From Azospirillum isscasi (GTDB lineage Bacteria > Pseudomonadota > Alphaproteobacteria > Azospirillales > Azospirillaceae): a stretch of DNA of 32,923 bases. The stretch is from the NCBI RefSeq assembly GCF_030849505.1, contig NZ_JAUJFI010000055.1, positions 1 to 32,923 on the forward strand, read 5' to 3'. Positions 23,793 through 32,923 of the stretch are shown piece by piece. Both the position numbers and the translations under genes were made by a program. Under the pieces are notes generated by a model. It did not search any database, was not told the DNA's origin, and saw only the letters and a list, made by a program, of their open reading frames with translations. Numbering within the stretch: the first letter of the stretch is position 1; each line of letters starts with the position of its first letter.

Positions 23793-24614
23793 ATGTCCGA
23801 CCCCCAGACCGGTTCTCCGCCGGGACCGCCCTCGGAACCGCTTTACGACGACCGCTTCTACGACATCCAGGAGGAAGGGTCGCTCCGCTCCGCGCGGATC
23901 ATCGCGCCGCTGGTGCTGGGCTGGGTGGATGCGGAGTCGGTCCTCGACGTCGGCTGCGGGGTCGGCACCTTCCTCCGGGGCTTTGCGGAGAAGGGGATCG
24001 CGGACATCCAGGGGCTGGACGGCGACTATGTGCGCCGCGACCGCCTGCGCATCGATCCCTCCCGCTTCCGGGCCCACGACCTGTCGCAGCCCTTCGATCT
24101 GGGGCGGCGGTTCGGCCTCGTCCTGTCGCTGGAGGTCGCCGAGCATCTGCCGGAGGAGCGTGCCGAAGGCTTCGTCGACGATCTCTGCCGCCACGGCGAC
24201 GTGGTGCTGTTCGGGGCCGCCATCCCCGGCCAGGGGGGCAGCGGCCACATCAACGAGCAGTGGCAGAGCCATTGGGCCGGGAAGTTCCTCTCCCGCGGCT
24301 ACGAGGCGTTCGACATCCTGCGTCCCATCCTGTGGGCCGACCCGTCCGTCGAATTCTGGTACCGCCAGAACACGGTGATCTTCGCCAGCCCGGCGGGCAT
24401 CGCCGCCAACCCGGGACTGGCCGCCATGCGGGGGCAAGGGCTGCCGCTGTCCTGCATGGGGCTCGTCCATCCGGAGCTGCTGGACCTCCACACCCGGCAG
24501 GCGGCCCGGTCGAAGCGGGTGGTGGAGGTCTTCAACCAGATGGCCGCGCAGGGCGGCGCCTATCGTTTCGACAAGGGGGCGGACGGGTCGGTCAACATCG
24601 TGCGCATCGAGTGA
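23793..24614 (+). CDS. Class I SAM-dependent methyltransferase
   Basis: 273 aa with motif I SVLDVGCGVGTFLRG (about residues 49-63), an acidic motif near GLDGDYV, and the helper motif LVLSLEVAEHLPEE. The following GQGGSGHINEQWQSHWAGKFLSRGYEAFDILR matches the HxNxQ..YW pattern of methyltransferases found in sugar- or polysaccharide-modification loci. A GAAGGAGA ribosome site precedes the ATG. It lies 58 nt after the TrmH gene and is convergent with chrR. The real substrate is unknown. Confidence 0.82.
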   Translation: MSDPQTGSPPGPPSEPLYDDRFYDIQEEGSLRSARIIAPLVLGWVDAESVLDVGCGVGTFLRGFAEKGIADIQGLDGDYVRRDRLRIDPSRFRAHDLSQPFDLGRRFGLVLSLEVAEHLPEERAEGFVDDLCRHGDVVLFGAAIPGQGGSGHINEQWQSHWAGKFLSRGYEAFDILRPILWADPSVEFWYRQNTVIFASPAGIAANPGLAAMRGQGLPLSCMGLVHPELLDLHTRQAARSKRVVEVFNQMAAQGGAYRFDKGADGSVNIVRIE

Positions 24615-24647
24615 CCAGCCGCGGGATTTCCCGGCCGGGTGTGGCGC

Positions 24648-25322
24648 TCAGAAGCTCACGAAGGGATTCAGGATCAGCCCCAGCGGGCCGGTGAAGCGCA
24701 GCGGCGCGTCGGTCACCGCCAGGCACAGGCAGCCCTCCGCGTCGGCCACCGGGCGGTGGCGGACGGACTCGTCGGCGACGGACAGGTCGCCGCGGGCGAA
24801 CTGCCCGAGATCGTCGGTGAAGCCGCCGTCGAGCACCAGCGTCAGCTCGATCCCGCGGTGGGTGTGGTGGGGCGGCCCGACGCCGCTCGCCAGCCGCATC
24901 AGCCGCGCCTTGCCCCGGCCTTCGGAACCGGAGCCCAGCGGGATGTCGCAGCAGTCCATGCCGCGCATCAGCCGCTTCCAGGGCAGGCGCGACAGGTCGT
25001 TGCCGACGTAGCGGCGCAGCGGTTCGGGAAGCAGCGGCACCTCGGTCTGCCGGCAGACCGGCTTCGGCTTCGGCGCGCGTGGCAGGGGCGGCAGCTCGTC
25101 CAGCCGGGCCAGCACCGTTTGCAGGCAGGCGGGATCGACCTCCTCCGGCTCGATGCTTTCCAGCAGGGCGCCGCCGACCGCCTCCATCTCCGCGACGTTC
25201 AGGCGGCAGCAGGGGCACAGCGCGAGATGGGTCGCCACGATCAGCGACGACGCCTCGTCCAGCGCTCCGCCGGCATAGTCGATCAGCAGCGTGTCGCCGG
25301 GATGGTGGGTGGGCACGGTCAT
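24648..25322 (-). CDS. chrR: Anti-sigma factor ChrR (zinc anti-sigma, cupin-like C-domain)
   Basis: Cytoplasmic zinc-dependent anti-sigma factor that holds RpoE until singlet oxygen or organic peroxide triggers release. 224 aa. The N-terminal domain carries zinc ligands H7, H32, C36 and C39, with the same spacing as R. sphaeroides ChrR (H6, H31, C35, C38), in ATHLALCPCC. The C-terminal cupin-like domain has PPHHTHRGIELTLVLDGGF and EGCLCLAVTDAPLRF. Its ATG overlaps the rpoE stop by 4 nt, as expected for a co-translated sigma/anti-sigma pair. A similar rpoE-chrR pair in A. brasilense controls carotenoid synthesis and photo-oxidative stress. Confidence 0.93.
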   Translation of the reverse strand: MTVPTHHPGDTLLIDYAGGALDEASSLIVATHLALCPCCRLNVAEMEAVGGALLESIEPEEVDPACLQTVLARLDELPPLPRAPKPKPVCRQTEVPLLPEPLRRYVGNDLSRLPWKRLMRGMDCCDIPLGSGSEGRGKARLMRLASGVGPPHHTHRGIELTLVLDGGFTDDLGQFARGDLSVADESVRHRPVADAEGCLCLAVTDAPLRFTGPLGLILNPFVSF

Positions 25323-25894
25323 CGGCTGTCCCTCATGGCCTTGCGCAGCCGCTCCATGGCCAGCCGCAGGCGCGACTTGACGGTGCCCAGCGGAATGCCC
25401 TGTTCGGCGGAGATCAGGCTGTGCGGCTTGTCCTCGAAATAGGCCAGCCGCAGCAGGTCCGCCTGCTCCGGCGGCAGGGTCTTCAGCGCGGCGCGCAGCC
25501 GCCCGGCGGTCTCGCGCGCCGCCACCCCGTCGTCGGCGCCTTCCGCGGGGGCGGGCACCAGCGTCGGGTCGGCGGGGTCGATCTCGGGCCGCTGTTCCCG
25601 CCGGAGCGCGTCGATCCGCTTGTTGCGGGCGATGGTGAACACCCAGGTGCCGGCGGACGCCTGCGCCGGGTCGTAGGTCTCCGCACGACGCCAGACCAGC
25701 AGCATCACCTCCTGCACCAGCTCCTCCGCAGCGCCCTCGTCACAGCCCTGGCGGCGCAGATACGCCTTCAGCCGCGGCGCGAAATGGCCGAACAGGGACG
25801 CGAAGGCCGAGCGGTCGCGCTCCCGCCCGACCGCGGTCAGCAGCTCTTCGAGCGTCCGGTCCGATCCGGCGGCTGGGGAACCGAGATCCTGCAT
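25319..25894 (-). CDS. rpoE: ECF sigma factor RpoE (ECF11-type, photo-oxidative stress)
   Basis: Extracytoplasmic-function sigma factor, 191 aa from ATG 25894. Region 2 spans about FASLFGHFAPRLKAYLRRQG through EELVQEVMLLVWRRAETYDP and WVFTIARNKRIDALRRE, with -10 recognition. Region 4 is LPPEQADLLRLAYFEDKPHSLISAEQGIPLGTVKSRLRLAMERLRK, a helix-turn-helix for the -35 element. Start choice: ATG 25894 gives a normal N-terminus; in-frame starts at 26008 or 26059 would add a long basic tail. Held by ChrR; RpoE factors of this type read TGATCC-N18-TAAGA promoters, and such a site lies upstream. Confidence 0.92.
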   Translation of the reverse strand: MQDLGSPAAGSDRTLEELLTAVGRERDRSAFASLFGHFAPRLKAYLRRQGCDEGAAEELVQEVMLLVWRRAETYDPAQASAGTWVFTIARNKRIDALRREQRPEIDPADPTLVPAPAEGADDGVAARETAGRLRAALKTLPPEQADLLRLAYFEDKPHSLISAEQGIPLGTVKSRLRLAMERLRKAMRDSR

Positions 25895-26220
25895 CCACGT
25901 CTTCGGGGGCACCGTCTTTGCACACAGGGACAAGCCCCGCAACAGATGGTGCGCGGAGCGCTCCGCTGCAAAGCGTGTTTGGCGTCGGTGGGCGGCAATA
26001 GGGGGCATGGGTTCGGTGCGGCGTGCTGCGATGGGCCTTCTACGCGCCGGGCGGTCCATCGGATCACCGCCTTTCGGACCGATTGCAGGAAAGACCGGCG
26101 GAACAACCCGTGACTTCGCCGCCGGAACCGGGCCGTCGCCCTGGAAAGCCTCACCGAATTGGGGTAGGGTCCGACCACTCCCGAACCCGTCCGTGAAACC
26201 ATTCGAGCCTCCGCCAACCG
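25895..26220. other. Divergent region between rpoE and the IalB-like gene
   Basis: 326 bp between two divergent genes. It holds the putative RpoE promoter at 26037-26066 for the minus-strand operon. Apart from that, no clear gene, terminator or plus-strand promoter hexamers are visible to me; the ialB-like promoter should lie between about 26070 and 26215. Confidence 0.45.
26037..26066 (-). promoter_or_regulatory. Putative RpoE-dependent autoregulatory promoter of rpoE-chrR
   Basis: On the minus strand TGATCC (26066-26061), exactly 18 nt, then TAGAAG (26042-26037). The R. sphaeroides RpoE consensus is TGATCC-N18-TAAGA. Predicted start near 26030, about 135 nt before the chosen rpoE start. 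An exact -35 and exact spacing make it a good candidate. Confidence 0.68.
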
Positions 26221-26784
26221 ATGTTGCCCATCCGCACCATCCGTCGCACCGCCGGCGCCGCTCTGCTTCTGGCCGGTCCGATCCTCGCCGCCACGGTCGC
26301 CACCGCCACGGTCAACACGGCCGCCGCCGCCGACCCGCGCCTGCTGGGGACCTTCAAGGACTGGAACGCCTTCGCCTTCGACGAGGGCGGGCACAAGGTC
26401 TGCTACATGTCCAGCCAGCCCAAGAAGAAGGAACCCGCCGCGGCCAAGCGCGGGGACATCTATGTGCTGGTGACCCACCGCCCGGCGGAAAAGACGCTGG
26501 ACGTCATCAGCGTCGTCGTCGGCTATCCCCTCAAGAAGGACAGCGAGTCCACGCTGGACGTGGGCGGCAAGTCCTTCAAGCTGTTCACGGACGGCGAGAC
26601 CGCCTGGGCGCGCGACGCGGAAACCGACAAGGCGGTCACCGCCGCGATGCGCGACGCCAAGGGCAAGTCCATGGTGGTGAAGGGTGTTTCGGGCCGCGGC
26701 ACGAAGACCACCGACACCTACAGCACCGACGGCCTCGCCCAGGCTTACGACGCCATCAACCAGGCCTGCGGCGTGAAGCGCTGA
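26221..26784 (+). CDS. Exported IalB-like (invasion-associated locus B family) protein
   Basis: 187 aa with a signal peptide (residues 1-37, basic start, hydrophobic core, AAA cleavage before DPR). The mature part has KDWNAFAFDEGGHKVCYMSSQPKKKEP, the W...C and SQPKK pattern of alphaproteobacterial IalB-domain proteins, and a second Cys near the end (INQACGVKR), so a disulfide between the two is plausible. Function is unclear in free-living bacteria; family members are periplasmic or envelope proteins. Divergent from rpoE-chrR, so it could share stress control, but no RpoE promoter faces it. The 187-aa length is normal. Confidence 0.8.
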   Translation: MLPIRTIRRTAGAALLLAGPILAATVATATVNTAAAADPRLLGTFKDWNAFAFDEGGHKVCYMSSQPKKKEPAAAKRGDIYVLVTHRPAEKTLDVISVVVGYPLKKDSESTLDVGGKSFKLFTDGETAWARDAETDKAVTAAMRDAKGKSMVVKGVSGRGTKTTDTYSTDGLAQAYDAINQACGVKR

Positions 26785-26826
26785 GCAGCGCTGCCGTTTT
26801 CACTTGGTCTTCCGTCGTTTCGTCTT

Positions 26827-26855
26827 TTGACTCCGGACGCTCGTGGCCCTATTTA
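26827..26855 (+). promoter_or_regulatory. Strong sigma-70-type promoter of rlmN
   Basis: TTGACT (26827-26832), 17-nt spacer, TATTTA (26850-26855). Transcription would start about 26861-26863, at or next to the A of the rlmN ATG, suggesting a leaderless message. Confidence 0.65.
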
Positions 26856-26862
26856 GGGGGCC

Positions 26863-28032
26863 ATGAGCGCCTCCAATCACGCTGCTGCCTTTGCCCTGCC
26901 GGCTGTTGACGCCGACGGGCGCAAGAACCTTGTCGGCCTGTCCCGCGACGAGCTGGAAGCCGAAATGCTGTCCGCCGGCCTGGAGAAGTTCCGGGCCCGC
27001 CAGCTCTGGCACTGGATCTACCACCGCGGAGCCACCGACTTCGCGGTGATGACCACGCTCGCCAAGCCGGTGCGCGAGAAGCTGGCCGAGACCTATGCGG
27101 TGGCCCGCCCGACCGTCGTGCGCGACCTGAAGTCGGTGGACGGCACGCGCAAGTGGCTGCTGCGCATGCCCGACGGGCAGGAGGTGGAGAGCGTCCACAT
27201 CCCCGAGGAGGACCGCGGCACGCTGTGCGTCTCCTCGCAGGTGGGCTGCACGCTGACCTGCCGCTTCTGCCACACCGGCACGCAGCGTCTGGTGCGCAAC
27301 CTCGACGCCTCGGAAATCGTGGCGCAGGTCATGCTGGCCCGCGACGCGCTGGGCGAATGGCCGGCGCCGCCGGACGGGCGGATGATCTCCAACATCGTCA
27401 TGATGGGGATGGGGGAGCCGCTCTTTAACTACGAGAACGTCGCCAAGGCGCTGAAGATCGTCATGGACGGCGACGGGATTTCGATTTCGAAGCGGCGCAT
27501 CACCCTCTCGACCTCCGGCGTCGTCCCGGCCATGAAGCGCTGCGGGGAGGAGCTGAACGTCAACCTCGCGGTCAGCCTGCACGCGGTGACGGACGAGCTG
27601 CGCGACCTCATCATGCCGATCAACCGGAAATATCCGCTGAAAGAGCTGATGGACGCCTGCCGCACCTACCCCGGCCTGAACAACGCGCGGCGCATCACCT
27701 TCGAGTATGTGATGCTGAAGGGCGTCAACGACAGCCCGGCGGACGCCCGCGCCCTGGTGAAGCTGCTGGAGGGCATCCCGTCGAAGATCAACCTGATCCC
27801 CTTCAACCCCTGGCCGGGCGCCCCGTACGAGCGCTCGACCGACCGGGCGATCCAGGTCTTCGGCGACATCGTCAACAACGCCGGCTACGCCAGCCCCGTC
27901 CGCACCACCCGCGGCGAGGACATCATGGCGGCCTGCGGCCAGTTGAAGAGCGCGTCCGTCCGCCTGTCCGCCGCCGACCGCGCCGCCATCGAGAAGGTGC
28001 TGGCCGAGAAGGACGCCGCGCTGGCCGGGTGA
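26863..28032 (+). CDS. rlmN: Dual-specificity 23S rRNA/tRNA methyltransferase RlmN (radical SAM)
   Basis: Methylates A2503 of 23S rRNA and A37 of some tRNAs at C2. 389 aa. The iron-sulfur motif CX3CX2C is C129-TLT-C133-RF-C136. The two methyl-transfer cysteines are also present: C122 (LCVSSQVGC) and C358 ([11 protein letters not shown]), matching E. coli C118 and C355. Other blocks are [28 protein letters not shown] and NLAVSLHA. The N-terminal segment [17 protein letters not shown] corresponds to the E. coli start region, supporting ATG 26863. No Shine-Dalgarno at proper distance is visible; the GGGGG at 26856-26860 is too near. Confidence 0.95.
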   Translation: MSASNHAAAFALPAVDADGRKNLVGLSRDELEAEMLSAGLEKFRARQLWHWIYHRGATDFAVMTTLAKPVREKLAETYAVARPTVVRDLKSVDGTRKWLLRMPDGQEVESVHIPEEDRGTLCVSSQVGCTLTCRFCHTGTQRLVRNLDASEIVAQVMLARDALGEWPAPPDGRMISNIVMMGMGEPLFNYENVAKALKIVMDGDGISISKRRITLSTSGVVPAMKRCGEELNVNLAVSLHAVTDELRDLIMPINRKYPLKELMDACRTYPGLNNARRITFEYVMLKGVNDSPADARALVKLLEGIPSKINLIPFNPWPGAPYERSTDRAIQVFGDIVNNAGYASPVRTTRGEDIMAACGQLKSASVRLSAADRAAIEKVLAEKDAALAG

Positions 28033-28072
28033 GGCCGGCGTTTTCGCGCCGGGTGTTTTGTGGGAGTGTTCC

Positions 28073-28309
28073 GTGCCTGAGTTCGCCGTCGATCCCGGCC
28101 TGATCCTGTTCCTGTTCAACGCCGCGGCGGTCTGGCCGCTGATGCGCATCTTCCGCCGGGCGGGCTTCTCGCCCTGGTGGGCGCTGGTGATCTTCGTGCC
28201 GGTGGTCGGGCTGGTCGGCGTGCTGGGCCTGCTGACGGCGCGGCGCTGGCCGGCGCGCGTCCTGGCCGACGGGCCGGCGCCGCAGCGCAAGGCGCGGAGG
28301 GCCGCGTGA
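28073..28309 (+). CDS. Small membrane protein (hypothetical)
   Basis: 78 aa from GTG 28073, which has GGGAG 6 nt upstream; a TTG at 28058 is an alternative. Two hydrophobic segments (about residues 9-24 and 35-55) flank RIFRRAGFSPWWALVIFVPV, then a basic tail (PQRKARRAA). The pattern K/R-x-G-x-SPWWAL followed by a second helix is common in small uncharacterised bacterial membrane proteins. Its TGA overlaps the next gene's ATG, so they are coupled. GC-rich third positions support real coding. No function can be given. Confidence 0.7.
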   Translation: MPEFAVDPGLILFLFNAAAVWPLMRIFRRAGFSPWWALVIFVPVVGLVGVLGLLTARRWPARVLADGPAPQRKARRAA

Positions 28310-28620
28310 TGGAGATGTTCGACCCCGTCGTCGGCCTGCTCAACGCCGTCTACTGGCAGCCCTGGGCGGCGATCATGTCCAGCGATCCGTGGACGGCGAA
28401 CCTCGTCATGGCGATCCTGCTGATGCTGAAGCTGATCTTCGGCGGCTGGGTGCTGGCCAAGGGCGGGCGCAGCCCGCTGTGGGCGCTGGTTCTGCTGATC
28501 AACGGGGCGGATATCCTGGCGATCTGGCTCTACGCCTACATCCGCTGGCCCTTCGTGGACCGGGCGCCCGCCCGTCCCGCGGCGGAGAGCACCGTTGCAG
28601 CGGATGCCGGGACGGACTGA
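28309..28620 (+). CDS. Small membrane protein (hypothetical), related to its neighbour
   Basis: 103 aa. The ATG at 28309 shares its first base with the previous TGA. Two hydrophobic segments (about residues 30-48 and 55-76) flank VLAKGGRSPLWALVLLINGA, resembling the FRRAGFSPWWALVIFVPV block of the upstream gene, and YIRWPFVDR follows the second helix as ARRWP does there. The tail is Ala-rich and polar. The shared layout suggests an old duplication and a possible heteromeric membrane pair. Function unknown. Confidence 0.7.
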   Translation: MEMFDPVVGLLNAVYWQPWAAIMSSDPWTANLVMAILLMLKLIFGGWVLAKGGRSPLWALVLLINGADILAIWLYAYIRWPFVDRAPARPAAESTVAADAGTD

Positions 28621-28630
28621 GCGGGACCGA

Positions 28631-28659
28631 TTGATTCGCATCTGCCGTAGGGCTACTGT
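28631..28659 (+). promoter_or_regulatory. Sigma-70-type promoter of argG
   Basis: TTGATT (28631-28636), 17-nt spacer, TACTGT (28654-28659); start near 28666, about 33 nt before the argG ATG. Confidence 0.55.
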
Positions 28660-28698
28660 CCGGCACCGATATTTTTCCCCACCCGCGTGAGTAGTCCC

Positions 28699-29934
<1,236 letters not shown>

Positions 29935-29952
29935 CGGTGTGATGCCGGAGTA

Positions 29953-29982
29953 AAAAAGGGGGGCGCTCAAGCCCCCCTTTTT
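29953..29982 (+). terminator. Rho-independent terminator after argG
   Basis: Perfect 12-bp stem AAAAAGGGGGGC (29953-29964) and GCCCCCCTTTTT (29971-29982), 6-nt loop GCTCAA, followed by CTTTT. It starts 18 nt after the argG stop. The A-rich left arm could also make it work in the reverse direction. Confidence 0.9.
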
Positions 29983-30245
29983 CTTTTGAAGAAACACCCG
30001 GCGAGAACCGGGACACCGGGCAGGAAACCTGAATCCTCCCGCTCGCGCCGCTTCGCCACCGGATGGCGGTGCGGGCTTCGCCTGCGCGAAGCCGTCGATG
30101 GGGACGCCGCTTTCTCGATCCCGCCACAGTGACGGACCTCGCAGGCGGGCTTCCGGCCGCCGATGGTTCCCGGGGCGGTTCAGGGGGAAACGCCGCCGCA
30201 ACCGGCAACGGTCCCGGAACGCGGCCCCGTCCGTCCCCTTCACCA
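29983..30245 (+). other. Intergenic region between argG and lepA
   Basis: No convincing gene. The lepA frame remains open back to about 30063 but the upstream residues do not resemble LepA and third positions are not strongly GC-biased. One hairpin GGCTTCG-N6-CGAAGCC lies at 30074-30093. Nothing else recognised. Confidence 0.5.
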
Positions 30246-30274
30246 TTGCGCGCATCGTCCGTCCGCCCTATGTT
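30246..30274 (+). promoter_or_regulatory. Likely promoter of lepA
   Basis: TTGCGC (30246-30251), 17-nt spacer, TATGTT (30269-30274); start near 30281, about 22 nt before the ATG. Confidence 0.5.
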
Positions 30275-30302
30275 CCGCCCCAAACCAGGGCTCCGGGCAC
30301 CG

Positions 30303-32105
<1,803 letters not shown>

Positions 32106-32130
32106 GCGGACGCGCGTCGCTGCCGTGACG

Positions 32131-32166
32131 AAAAGGGGACGGGTCCGCAAAGGCCCGTCCCCTTTT
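32131..32166 (+). terminator. Rho-independent terminator after lepA
   Basis: Perfect 13-bp stem AAAAGGGGACGGG (32131-32143) and CCCGTCCCCTTTT (32154-32166), with a 10-nt loop. It lies 25 nt after the lepA stop. Confidence 0.85.
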
Positions 32167-32259
32167 GGTTCGGGCAATCCAGCACCCACAAAAAGTCGAA
32201 TGACTCGCCGCACGGAATCGCCTATCACCCGGTCAGGCTTCCCGAACGGATGATGTCCC

Positions 32260-32923
32260 GTGACGCGCACTGTCATGTTTGGCCTGCCCGCCGCGGTCAT
32301 CGCCGCCGGCATCCTCGCAGGCTGCACCCCGAACTACTCCCCGAACACCTACGCCGCCAGCGCGACGCAGCAGGCGAACAAGGTGGAGCGGGCGGTCGTC
32401 ATCGGTTTCCGTCAGGTCAAGATCAGCACCAACGGCACCGTCGGCGCCGTCACCGGCGGGGCCGCGGGCGGCGTGCTCGGGTCGCAGTCGGGCACCATCG
32501 GATTGAACGCGGCCCTGGGCGCGGTCGGCGGCACGGCCATCGGCAGCCTGCTCGGCACCTCCATCGAGCATGTGACCGGCGACACCACGGGCTGGGAATA
32601 CATCGTCCGCAAGCCGGACGGCGAGCTTCTGTCGGTCACCCAGAGGGAAGAGAAGCCCATCGAGATCGGGCAGAAGGTGCTGGTCATCGCCGGCAGCCAG
32701 GCCCGCATCGTCGCCGACTATTCCGTGGCCCCGGAACCGGAACCGGCCCCGGCGGCGAAGGAAACGGTGAAGGAGGCAGCCAAGGACGAGGCCAAGGACG
32801 AGGCCAAGCCTGCCGACACGGTCGAGGCGAAGGAGCTTCCCGCCCCCGCCCCGGCGGACACCGCGGCACCGGCCCCGGCGGAATCGGCGCCCGCGGGCGC
32901 GGCTCCGGACGCCGGCGGGCCGG
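32260..32923 (+). CDS. Glycine-zipper outer-membrane lipoprotein (SlyB/Pcp-like), cut by window end
   Basis: Open to the window edge, at least 221 residues from GTG 32260 (ATG 32275 is an alternative). A lipoprotein signal ends in the lipobox LAGC, with lipidated C22, followed by TPNYSPNTYAASATQQ as in SlyB/Pcp proteins. A glycine-zipper region follows (GTVGAVTGGAAGGVLG, then LGAVGGTAIGSLLG), which spans or inserts in membranes, and then a small C-domain (WEYIVRKPDGELLSVTQ and IEIGQKVLVIAGSQARIV). Unlike ordinary SlyB (about 155 aa) it continues as a Glu/Pro/Ala/Lys-rich tail (EPEPAPAAKE, KDEAKDEAK, PAPAPAD) that may reach through or along the peptidoglycan. The end is not in the window. Confidence 0.82.
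   Translation, partial: MTRTVMFGLPAAVIAAGILAGCTPNYSPNTYAASATQQANKVERAVVIGFRQVKISTNGTVGAVTGGAAGGVLGSQSGTIGLNAALGAVGGTAIGSLLGTSIEHVTGDTTGWEYIVRKPDGELLSVTQREEKPIEIGQKVLVIAGSQARIVADYSVAPEPEPAPAAKETVKEAAKDEAKDEAKPADTVEAKELPAPAPADTAAPAPAESAPAGAAPDAGGP
32779..32808 (+). repeat. 12-bp tandem repeat in lipoprotein tail
   Basis: GCCAAGGACGAG occurs twice (32779-32790, 32791-32802), followed by a half copy GCCAAG, encoding AKDEAKDEAK. In frame, in the low-complexity tail of the lipoprotein. Confidence 0.7.

Noticed and set aside
25895..26059. Longer RpoE start codons upstream of 25894
   Set aside because: The added segment is Arg-rich and unlike sigma region 1. A start at 26059 would precede the predicted transcription start near 26030. 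ATG 26008 cannot be fully excluded.
30063..30302. N-terminal extension of LepA by about 80 residues
   Set aside because: The residues are not LepA-like, the ATG at 30303 gives the standard N-terminus, and a promoter lies inside the extension.

Overview
The window looks like ordinary core chromosome of a high-GC alphaproteobacterium, most likely Azospirillum (A. brasilense-like) or a close relative in the Rhodospirillales. The reasons are: very GC-rich third codon positions; a stand-alone amtB with a sigma-54-type promoter and no glnK beside it; an RpoE-ChrR (ECF11-type) pair; a complete System I cytochrome c maturation set; and an IalB-like exported protein. There is no phage, transposase, integrase, CRISPR array, toxin module or complete tRNA/rRNA gene. 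The genus assignment is an inference from gene content, not from a database match.

Layout. 1-200: the 3' end of an unidentified transcript with a strong terminator. 212-3432 (minus strand): a polar amino acid ABC importer, ordered ATPase, binding protein, permease, permease. 3573-5252 (minus): a YidE/AspT-type transporter. 5648-13345 (plus): ccmABCDEFGHI for cytochrome c assembly, with ccmAB separated from ccmC by a 397-bp gap holding an unusual repeat. 13467-15791: an EamA transporter, a minus-strand YkvA-like (DUF1232) protein, and a rhodanese/VOC pair. 15823-18649 (minus): glgC-glgA for glycogen synthesis. 19169-20488 (plus): amtB. 20607-25894: a methyltransferase, a zinc-type L-asparaginase with a His-rich tail, a TrmH-family RNA methyltransferase, a second methyltransferase, then chrR and rpoE. 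26221-32923 (plus): an IalB-like exported protein, rlmN, two small membrane proteins, argG, lepA and a glycine-zipper lipoprotein cut by the window edge.

How the genes fit together. The Ccm proteins export heme, hold it on CcmE, keep apocytochrome CXXCH thiols reduced (CcmG, CcmH) and ligate the heme (CcmF/H/I). AmtB and the asparaginase both supply ammonium, and amtB appears to be under nitrogen control. GlgC makes ADP-glucose and GlgA polymerises it. RpoE-ChrR is a singlet-oxygen/photo-oxidative stress switch, and a near-consensus RpoE promoter (TGATCC-N18-TAGAAG) lies upstream of its own operon.

I did not find a new multi-gene system. The points most worth a second look are: the His/Cys-rich tail on a predicted zinc asparaginase; the ATCCGTG inverted-repeat cluster in the ccmB-ccmC gap; an orphan terminator upstream of ccmA that may end a small RNA; a possibly leaderless rlmN; a dispersed C/G-rich palindrome family; and a hairpin just upstream of the asparaginase start.
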